Shown: positions 12,943-24,200 of the stretch, in pieces
Position numbering within the stretch: the stretch's first letter is position 1
How the letters are laid out: each line of letters starts with the position of its first letter
From: Lates calcarifer
Taxonomy: Eukaryota > Chordata > Actinopteri > Centropomidae
Reading direction: 5' to 3'
DNA length: 64,000 nt
Assembly (NCBI RefSeq): GCF_001640805.2
Contig: NC_066837.1
Coordinates: 27,280,789-27,344,788, forward strand
The notes under the pieces: generated by a model
What the model was told of the DNA's origin: nothing
Databases searched by the model: none
The model's input: the letters and a program-made list of their open reading frames with translations, nothing else
Position numbers and translations under genes: made by a program

Positions 12943-15234
12943 TGTGTGTGCATTCATGTTTGTGTGTGTTGTATCCATCCAAATCCATGAATTGACAAAC
13001 ATGTTTGTATGAATGGGTATGTGTGAATTTTGCTTTTTTGCACTTGTGTGTGTGTGCATCCATGCTGGATGTATGTGTGTGTGTGTATGTGGTATGTGTG
13101 GTGTGCATAGGTGCAGAGCGTAACTCCAGGGAGAGAGAGCGGGGCAGTACATTAGCTGTGCCTGAGCAGCAGCGGCCTGTCCAGCACCGCTCCCGCTCTG
13201 TGTCTCCTCACAGAGAGGACTCCTGCAGGGCCCGGTCACGGCCCGCACATGTGCCCATGCAAAGGTCAGCATCACTTACTCTACCAGAATAACTTGAGGA
13301 GCTGTCAGTGGAGTGTGTGTTGGTGACAACATAACAATGTCAGCTAGTATCTAAAAGCTTGACTTATACCACATAAAAATACTGTATATCCATCACTGAG
13401 ATTACACTTCCAAACAACATACATTTTTCTCTCTTTAATCTCTCTTGTGTGGCATGAGAGTTGAGAGCACAGTGTCTCCCTGACTATAATTTTACGGGTT
13501 GGATTATTCCTGCACCTTGTTAACATGTATTTATTGAAGATTTTAATCTTACTATTTTATGGCTAAATCACTACCATGTGCTGTAGATCTCTGTTTATGG
13601 CTGTTACCGTGACAGTATAATATATATAATATATAATCCAATCAACAGAATCTAAACTGATTCTATCTGATAGTATCTCTATCTCTATACATGTCACGCA
13701 CATGACATTTGTGTTGCTTCTGCTTGATTTAATTGTTCATTAATGAATTATACAGCAGAAATTGATTTGTCATGATATGTGAATTTTTATTTATACCTCT
13801 GAACATACAGTACGTACCTTTCGACTGAAGTTGTACTTCAACCTTACAGTTTACAGTTACAGGGGTTTCTGTTCTTCCACCTTAGTGGTTTTAAGGACCG
13901 ATTAGGCAAACAGTACATTCTCAAATAAACTGAGCAACTGAGTACATTTGAAGTAGCAGTAATTTCAACACTGTAACAACCGAATCAAGTCATATTCACC
14001 AACCCTCTGCTGTTAGTCTCTGTTTTTTAACAGAAATACAGTTCTCATTCACCAGTTAAGTTTTCAGTCACCAACTAATTCGGGTCACTTCTCCTTTCTG
14101 TCAGTGTATCTTCAGTGAAGCTCAAGACTTCCTGCATATATTTCAAATTAAAACACTACTTAGAAAAGGGAAGGAGTACTCCCTCTAAACTACTGGAAGG
14201 CTTTCAATGTGAAACATCTGTGTAGGAGGTGTGTAGTTTTCATTGATGTTACATTAACAGTGAAAAAAGGTAAAGCAGAAGCAATTTGAAATACAGTAAT
14301 TTGTGGCTGAAAATAGCATTTCTGTTACATAAGAATACCAGAGAAATTCTGTCATAGAAGTCAGTTGTTTTGTAATGGTGGATTGCCTGTATGCTATGTC
14401 ATTCTAATGATATTTTCACACTGACACTGCACTCTCATTCTCATTGGAAATCTCTGGTTTGAACCAGAATCCAAGCAAGAGCACCTGGACATCTGATTGG
14501 CTCTTCATTTTCCTGAATCAAATAAAATCTTGATGAATCAAATCAAATAGTCTTGACCAAGATTCATCACATACCTAAATAAAAAAATTGGTCATTTCTG
14601 ATTTCATCAGGAGTCTGGATGAGATCCACCAGAACCGCCACCACTCCCACTCTCCCTCCCGCTACCACGACTCCCACTTGGAGCACCAACGCTCCGGTGA
14701 CTCGGACTATGAGTACTCTGAGGACAGGTAACCTGTTTTTAGGATCTCTGGGGAACCATAGAGGCGTAGGATGGGGTTATGACAGTGTGCTTCAGTTGAC
14801 TTTTTTATGTTAAAGAACAAGATACACACATTGGATCAGTGCTCCTGGTGGGTCATTCAGTGATTTGGTCTTCATCATGCATAAATAACATATCCTTATG
14901 GAGGCCTTTACATGCCAATATTACTTATATTTTATAAAGGTTGAATATTATTTTGGTTAATCAGTGTGTTTAATATTATATAAACTAATAACTAACTAAT
15001 TTCTACTAATACTACTAACAGTTGAATGCAGACTTGATTGAAATCTCAGAATTATGAGTTCCTGGTTTCTGTCATTCATAAGTTCACTTTGCCTGTCTGA
15101 GTTGCCATCCTCTTTTTTTGTGTTTTCTCGGGTTGTTTTTCATTTGTTCACCCATCGTCATGGCAATGACAGTGAGGTCCTGGAGATGCACAGGTCTATC
15201 CGGGGCGGGAGTGCCGAGTGCCTGCACACAAACA

Positions 15235-15265
<31 letters not shown>

Positions 15266-18200
15266 CAAGAAAAAGAAAAAAGACAACTACCATTTAGCTT
15301 TATTTTAACACTGTGCACCATTTTGTCATCACTTCCATCCTCTCTATACTTTAACAACTTCATCTTAACACACAATGTTGATATTTTCTTTGCAAACAGT
15401 GTGTTAATAATCTTGAATGGATCTTGAGTGTATGTCTGCTTTTGTGCAACTGCATGAACACAAATTCAACGTATCACATCAGTGTCAAGTAGTTGTAACA
15501 CACTCATAAAATCATGCCCAACTATTGTTTATCACCACAACTCAAATAAGCACACACACACAACACACTGATCACTGTGTGAGGAGATTAGAGACCTGTC
15601 GTGGCTGACCTCAAAGAAGGCAAAGCTCTTTTGATTAATTTATTTTTTTTGCAGTGGATGTGTTCACTCACAGCAGATGTATTTTTTCTTTTCTTGCTTT
15701 ATGTGCATGATCTCCACTCATACAACCAGGGGTGTAGGTAGATACAGCAACACACTCCCCCCCAAAATGCCCCTGTTAGTAAACGGTATCCATAAAGACA
15801 TTTACAGGTAAGTGTTTAGAGTGAAAAGCGTTCTTGCGTACCCCTCTCTGTGCCTGTCCAGCTTTCCCAGACACCTGTGTGGAGTTGGTGGGCCATTTAG
15901 TTGCGGCAGTGTTCTCTCAACGCAATAAATGCCCATACAGTATGTCTCCCAGACCACTGTGATGCTTGTGTTTCCTTTGGTCAGAGTGTGTACCAAGTTG
16001 CTTTGTAATGGTGCTGCTTTAGCTAGTTACATGCTATGTGCTGTTTTTCCCTCTGTATTCTGCTGTGGTGACGAGACTATCTAAGTCTAGATTAGTCAAC
16101 AGGTCCACCACTTTGATCCAGACTGAAATATCTAAGCAACAATGAAACAGATTCCTAATAACTTTGTGCCAATATGAGGTGTATAACTACAAATGTGGCA
16201 CTCATTTGTAGTTATGAGTGCAATGTATTGACAAGTATTAGACATTTATTTTCCCCTCAGCAAATTATTCTAGTTCTTGTTTTACAAAATCATTCCAAAC
16301 TTGCTAGCATATAAACTTACTTTACTAGTGTACTAGTGTAGACTTTATGGAAAATATTCTAAGTTGCTGGTGCTACCCCATAGTAACCAGTGATTTGGAA
16401 ATGGTTGGCAGAAATGGTGGAAAATTACAATATAGTTACTGAGCCAAAACATGTAAAACCACCAATACTGTCCCTCAACATAATAATCAGATATTAATCC
16501 TGGCATCATAATTTGCACCAGATCACATCAGAAAATTCTGCCATATAGAATACTCTCTTTTTTGACCCCTGAACCATTAAAAAGACATGAAAGTCAGATT
16601 TACAGTAATGTTTAATTCCTGGCTGTGTAACCACTGGACAGACAGGCCTCCTCTATAAGCAGTTTTCTCAATTTCCCTCTGTTCTGCTTTAATCCTTTTA
16701 TGGCACTCCTATGCATTTTACAGATCTACTGTAGCTTGGTTTCCTCGCCACGTGCTGCCTCGACAGCTTTAGATCTGTAGATTGTGTTACATAATCAGTA
16801 TTACATGTAATCTCCCCCATATATGTGTGTGGGGTCAATCCACAGGGAGGGCAAGAGGAACTCTATACTCTCTCGGTACTCTTACATAATGAATGATGTA
16901 AGAGTATAGAATATGTGTTCATTTAGTGTTTCCGGTCATCACCACTATCATGCAGCAGGTACATTTCTACTTTTTGTGAATCCTCTCATTTTACTTAGCT
17001 ATAAGGTAAACTGTGAATCAATGAGTTGAGAAGGAAACCATATTTTATGTTTCACCATAATGTGAATGTTACTTCTTTGTCTCTCCTGATCATTTGCAAA
17101 AAGCCTGCTTCGTTTCATGCTTGTGTTCATCCCACTGTATCTGTTTAGTCTCTGCTTATTTCTGTCAGTTGCATGTGTCATTTCTTTTTCCTTTGCCTTC
17201 CTTTGCACTTGGGTCTTTCCCCACCTGGTGTTTGGCGGGGCTTTGGCATACAGCTCCACCCTCCCTGCATGCCTAAAGAGCAAGCCGCCCCACAGACAAG
17301 AGGGGGTTAGCACCATGCCACGTAGCATCCTTACACACCGCGTGCTCAGGTTCACTGATGAGGTCACAGTTAGGTAAGAAAACACCCACTCCACACACCA
17401 ACACCTCCCTTGTCCTCTCACCACCCAGAACCTTTTCTTTCTTCCTTTTTTGTTTGACCACACATAGCAGAGGCTTAAGCATGTACTGGCAAGAGCAGAG
17501 CATTAAAGAAACAGTAATATTGTAAAGCCTAGCTGTGAGGCTTTAGTCCTGAAAACATTACGTGCAATGTCATGCGATGGCGCAGAGCCAGCCATCTGTT
17601 CAAAGTACCTGTTGTTACAGAGCAGCATGACGTGACAAACATACAGCTGTGAGTGTATACAGCAGACAGTAAACGTGAACGCTGGCCTCTCTCCCCTTCA
17701 CTCATTCACTCCCTCTCACACGCGCACAAGCAGTTCCCTCTCCCACTTAGACCTGGTTCCCATGGCAACTCACCAACCTTCCATCTGAGTGGTCTCGCAG
17801 TGTATAGCCGCGAGAAATGACTGGCTATGATAAGTGGAGATACAGCATCAGAGCCATTACATGTTACTGCACTGTCTGACGGCCTCTCTTTTTCTCTCTT
17901 TGTCTCTGCCTCTCTTTTTTAACATTACCTCTCATTATCGTCCTTTTCCTGACTTTCTCTATATTTTCTTTTGTCTGCCTCCTACTTATCACCCTTTTGT
18001 TCTCCCACGTTGTTCTTAATCTCATCTTCCTCACACCCCTCCTTGCATCTTCTGTCTGTGTACATCCTGTCTCCATCTCTATTTCTTTCTCTTCTCTATT
18101 TCTCTCTGTTGCTATGTTGTGGCGGTGCAGCGACCTGCAGCCATCGTTGGACAGAGTGAGGAGTGCCAGCACCACTTGTCTGAGACCAGACACCAACTTT

Positions 18201-21200
18201 CACTCCCCTGACAGAGACAGGTATAAAAAGAAAATTAACACACGTGAATTCATACATTACATGAATTAACAGCATTAAATTTGCAAATACTTTTATACTC
18301 ATTTTAAAAATGAATACACAGTCAGTAATAATAGACCCTGCTGAAATAGTCTTCAGTCACAGCTTTCAAATCAATATTTTCTTGCCACATGATTGAGTCA
18401 TTCAACTTTTTGGGTTTAAGATTCTGCATGTCTTCATCCCAGTTCATGTCATTTGTTCTGCCATACATGACTGAATTTACCATTGCATACTCATTTAAAA
18501 AAAATCCTCCTACTGTTTAGGATTTTGAGTTGTTGAAAAATATTCAGTTTGAAAGACAGAAAATAAGCCAGCAGAGCACTGTATACTTTACTAGCAAAAG
18601 AATTTAAATAATGAAAGATAAGGTTATAGCCTACAAATGTTTTGTATATAAATACCAGCTGAGTGCAGTTTTCAGTCAGACATTTTGGGATATGCACTTA
18701 TTTGTTTTCTCCTAGAGAGTTAGATGGGAAATCAATACCACGCTCATGTTTATCTACTAAATATGAAGCCATCAGCTGCTTTGCTTAGCTTTGCTTAGCT
18801 TAGCTCAGCACAAAGACTGGAAAGAGAGGGAAACAGCTAGTCTGGCTCTGTCCACAGTTGACAAAAATGGCTGTGGCCTAGCTTTGAAATATGTAACCTC
18901 CTGCAAAACCACAAATTGTCACTCTTATATGTGTACAATGTGTGTGTACAATGTGTACAGTAAAATCTAAATGTGAAGTTATGGTCTTATAGTTAGTTAG
19001 ATTACCTTAGCTTACTTACTCATAATGGGCAAAAAGCTCTGTCCAAAGGTAAAAAAATATATATATTTAAGTTTTAGTTTGGTTTTGACAAATGAAGTAT
19101 AGTGAAATTTTATTACTATATTTATTATTGGACAGAGGCTGGGTAGCTTTTTTTGTTTTTCCCTTTTTCTAAGCTAGGCTAACCATTTCCAGGCTGAAAC
19201 TTCATATTTACCATACAGACACATGCACGGTATTGATTTTCTCATCTAATTCTCAAGAAGAGAGTAAGCATATTTCTCCAAATACGGCATAGACTGTATT
19301 ATCTAACTTAAACTGCCAGTATATTTACCACTTCGTTAGTTTGTTAATAACTGCTTGTAATTCTCAAATTTCTAACATGACTTCAATGTTTGATAAGTAA
19401 AGTCAAGGCAAATCTTTGTCCAACATTCCCATGAAATGTAAAGAGAATACACAGTTCCACAGCCTTGACTGTCCCTTTACTTTTACTTTCATAACCTGTC
19501 CTGATGTTCCCACCTCGAAATACTCTTCCTCCCACCCCTCCGCCCTCTAGGTGCTCCAACTCTTTGCCCCGCAAGACTCCCCCAAGTCCAAGGATCTTAG
19601 TAGAACATGTGGCCCCTGAGGAAGACAGGTATACCAAGCCTGCTCCCCTCTGCTGTGCCTAAACCTTAAAACAGTGCGCTACAACTCTGCTTGCCCGCTT
19701 ATACCTCCTTGACCCCACATCTTGAAGCCTATCCTTTAGCCTAGAGCTCATCCGATAGATGATAGCATTGCACAGTTCTCATGATCAGCACAGTTTCTTT
19801 CCCTTTTCCTGTAAATATTTGTGGTCTAAGGCTGTGTAATCCCGCTTTCATTCTGCTGCACCTGCTCTTTCTGCTGAGCACCTGTTCTTGTTTTCCACAT
19901 ATCTATGGCTTGAAAGCACTTTCTTTGCTAAAACATTGTTTCTGGCCAGTAAAAGGAAATTCTGCAATTCTCTGCTATATTACTTTTACAAACCACAAAA
20001 ACCAAACCATTAAGTGTCAGTTTGAGTCTTCTACATTAGTTCTGACGTACAGCATAAATCAATATTTAGTTTTACCATTCTGTGGCATGTTATTCTCCAT
20101 ACTGTGTTTGTTTTTCTTCCTCTCTCTGTGGTTGCTGTGTGCTGAAACAGGCAGTCTAACAATTCATCAAGTCCAAACTGTAACAGGGGCAGCAAAAAAA
20201 ACCTGGAGGGGGACAGGTAAGATCATTCATTCATTTACTCATTCGCTCACTCACCTTACATGTATTTCATCTCCTCTCATTATTGTTACCCCATCTCCTC
20301 ATCTGGAGAGATGATGCCTGATCTGGATCCTGTCTAATCTGGATCTTGACTTGGCCTTGTGCAGTATGTAGCCTTGAGTGTTACCTGAAAATCAAAAAAC
20401 CTTCTTCATTGGAGAAACACATTAGCTATAAACACACCACAGCTCACAATCCAGTATTTATGATTAGATTTTTTTTATTTATTTTTTTTTTTTTTTTTAC
20501 ACCTAAGGAGACCTTATTTTTCATATGGTAATGGACGTTATCTGACATTTTGGGGGTTTCTAGGTTCTTTAATGTTGTGATGCGTGGTGTACATGGTTGG
20601 ATTTAAGCTACTTTCAAATGTGGAGCTACAGCTAGCAGCCGTTTAGTTTAGCTTAGAAAAATGACAAGAAACAGCAAGCCTGGCTATGCATGTAAGGTTA
20701 CTAATTATGGTGTTAAGTTGTGGTTATGTGATGGATTAGTTCTCATGAAAACAGCAAATTGTTGTTTTTAGATGAACAAATGAGATACAATATGTAAATA
20801 AATGATTTTTTCAACCTTCAAACAGACCTAGGCTAGCTGTTTCTAGCTAGCTGCTAGCTGCCATAGTTTCATATTTAGCATACAGATATGAGTGTGGTAT
20901 TGAGCTTCTTATCTACATCATGGTAAGAAATCGACTAAACTTGTACTAAAATGTAGAAGTGCTGCTTTTACAATACCAAGGCTTATTTTAGCTGAGAAAC
21001 ATTCATGAGGTAACTCTTTTGTTCACCTTAGCTGCTGTAGTTAGAAAATTAGGAAAACATTTACCTGTGTATTGATGTATGGTTCACCAGCTTTTTTGAT
21101 TATTGACTGTACACCGTCTGTGTTTTTCATCATGGACCCCTGCACAGCTTATACAGCACTATACACGGAGCCCTGAAAAGAGCAAAATTATTTTATTTTC

Positions 21201-24200
21201 ATTTGATTTAATTTTATTGTATTTATATGGTTTTATGTTTTCATTTCTTTTTATTTCCTGGTGCCTGCCTACTGATGGCAGTCGTATCCAACCCACCTCT
21301 ATCCTGAGGGGCAGTAGGGGGAGAGGGGGCCCGCTGAGGCCCTTTGGCCAGACAGCCCTGGCTGGGTCCTGCCCAAACTCACCACGGCTAGACAGGTGCA
21401 TGCTACTGCCAGTGCTACAACTCTGCTCCCCTGTGTGCTGATTTCTTCTGTTTCACTGAGTGTGGTAACACTGTATGCACAACATGTACCACAGGTATAT
21501 GTCATATCTCGAGAAGCAAAATATGATGTTAATTCTGAGAGGTATGGCAGTGGTTAATGTTCCATGCCAACATTATAATACAGTAACTGTATAAATACTG
21601 TGACAACATGCATACAGTATAAACACATTCAGTGCCACCTTCTTTACTTCATCTGCACCTGATGACTCTTGATTCGTTTTTTCTCCCAACTTGACCTTTG
21701 ACCTTTAATAATGACTTTCAGTTTGTTGTTTCTATGATATGTTTTTAGCTTCACTTCAGTTAAATGCAGTATAACAGTATGTTGTTATAAGGCCTTTCCT
21801 CTCTCTTTGTGTCTTTATGTTCCTGACTGTCAGAGCACACCCTCATGGCAGCCCCTCTCCTCCAACGGGGACTCCCTCATCAGGTCGCAGGGGCAGGCAG
21901 CTGCCACAGCTCCCTGCAAAGAGCAGCAGCATAGAGCAAGGTATGTTGTGCTGGGGGCAATTAAGTCGTGTATTTTAACCAGACAAAAAGCTCCAAAAGC
22001 TCTTCTTTGCCTTTATATACATTTCTACCTAGCAATAGAAAATACAGCATGGAATGACTTAGCAAAGACAGAAATCAATTTGTACCTTGTACCACTACCT
22101 TTTACTTCTATACCTATGACTTTTTGACTGGAATGTAAGAATGTTAATTTATTTTTCATTATCATTTAAAAATAACAGATTATCAGCTATGAATCAAACA
22201 TTTATTTTAAAGTAGAAATTTCTGTTGCCAAAAACCCACGGGAAAGGAGTTGTTTTTTGCTGTAGGCTTTGATTGACAATAGCTCAGCGAAGCTCCACCA
22301 GTCAGATGGTGAGTGTAGCCTATGCAGTGACATACAAGTGTGTACCAACATTTTTATCAACTTTGCTCTCTTGTGGTGTGACAGTTGAAAAGGGGATACT
22401 GTTTAGAGAGCACCATAGAGGTACGGTAGCACAAATGTGTAATTATTAACCCTAATGATCTGTCTATTTCCCAAGACTAGGAACAGTGTTTCTTCTTTTC
22501 TTGCTTGTCATAGATGTATTAGCCACCAGATGGATGGGTTTTGCTAGATAAGATGCTTCAATGTATAGACAGTCACAGTCTTTAGCCTAAGTAGCTTTCC
22601 TGTCATAACAATATAACATCCCCATTTGACTTTTCTCCATTTTCTTAAATCCAACCTAGAAGCAAATAACATTTTTCAAGTTTCTGTCACAGACCCTCCA
22701 AGCATCTATTATGTGAGCAGCTGATGTGCTATCAGTACACATCATGCTCCATCTAGTGTCAGAAACCTGATCCTGCATCCTAAAGATATCCCCTGCAGTT
22801 GGTTACTGGGATTACACCAGTGTTTCTGATTTATTTTTCCCTGGCTCTCTGTTTTTTTGTTCTGCCTTTCCCTCTCTCTCTCACTTTCTTTTTTATCTTA
22901 CTCTTCTGTCTTTTTCTTTTTCGTCTCAGCTCTTGCAGTAGAGGAGCGAGCCCGACTGCCCAGAGCCCAGCTGCAGATGAAAGTACATTCCTATCGGCCT
23001 TCAGCCTCCCACGACCCTGAGACGGACCTCAAGACCAAACGGGAGGTCAGCATCCATGTCCTTCCTTGGGATCCCTACCTCCTCCTTCTGCACTTGATAA
23101 ATTATATATATATAATTTAATTCAATTTCAGTCAATTTTTCTATCGTCATCACTTCTCACCCATCCTCCACCTTTTCATCTCTGTCCATAGATGTACGCA
23201 GAACTGAGGCGTAGTAGTGACAACATGTCGGCCAGATCATCAGACAGTGATATGAGCGACGTGTCAGCCCTCTCCCGAGCCAGCAGTGCCTCCCGCCTCA
23301 GCAGCACCAGCTACATGTCTATCCAATCAGAACGACCTGGGGGACGACTCAGGTCAGTCCTCATTGACTAATCATACTATATGTTCAGGTTAGATTTTAG
23401 CAGTGCTGTGGGAGTTGAAATGAGTCTATATGTTTGGTTAATTGAAATTATATGTTTGTTTTATGCATGCTAATCATTGTGTGTCTTTCTGTCTTATCTG
23501 TGCATGCCTGCATGTTTCTGTCCTTCTGCATTCCTTGTCACCGCTGTACACACACCCACAATATCACATGGATACATAAAATCAATGGTGGACATCCAAA
23601 CAAACTGAACTCAGATCCAAGTCATTAGAGGAGGAGAAGAAGGACAGGAGGATCTCATGGGGGGTGAACGGGGAGGAGGAGAGGAGGAGGGCAGCAGGAA
23701 AGAGACGTTTCTCTGAAGAGTTGAAGCGCAGGAGACACACTGTAGCAGGAGACACAAGAGAGTCCAGGTAAAGATCAGTAGATCCCAAATGGTGAATTTA
23801 CTGATGATGGCAGACAGTCCATCTTCTCACTGTACAACCAGATTTGGTTCCCAAAGACAAAATCCCTAGATCCCCATTAATGTAAGACAACAGCACATAA
23901 TGGAAACTTTTAATGGAAGCAGTTATAGACAGACTTATTTTCTTTTTTGCTACAGACTACAGAGTCCCTTTAACATGCAGGGGTGTCCAGTGTCTCTCAA
24001 GGACATTATAACAGGATGGACGCTCTCTGACATGGGTGTAAGGTTAAATCTTCTGGCAAAGAGTGGTGTTCCAGCTTATTTCATATGAGAGCATCTGATT
24101 CAATGATTCATTTGATTTTATTTGGGACTCTGGGTGACTGAGTCCAAAATGATAAATGATACTTGTTGCAAGGAGTCCTCCTTAGCCTGTGAAAATAGCT

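Noticed and set aside
12757..13275. Long minus-strand open frames rich in Thr and His
   Set aside because: They are the CA strand of the (GT)n microsatellite and the antisense of a rims1 exon. No domain and no splice support.
19781..20314. 177-residue plus-strand frame as an independent small gene
   Set aside because: It is intron read-through. Only 20151-20216 has splice borders and the rims1 frame.
22520..22540. CCACCAGATGG as a CTCF site in a rims1 intron
   Set aside because: The core fails at the GGC position (GGAT), so the match is poor.
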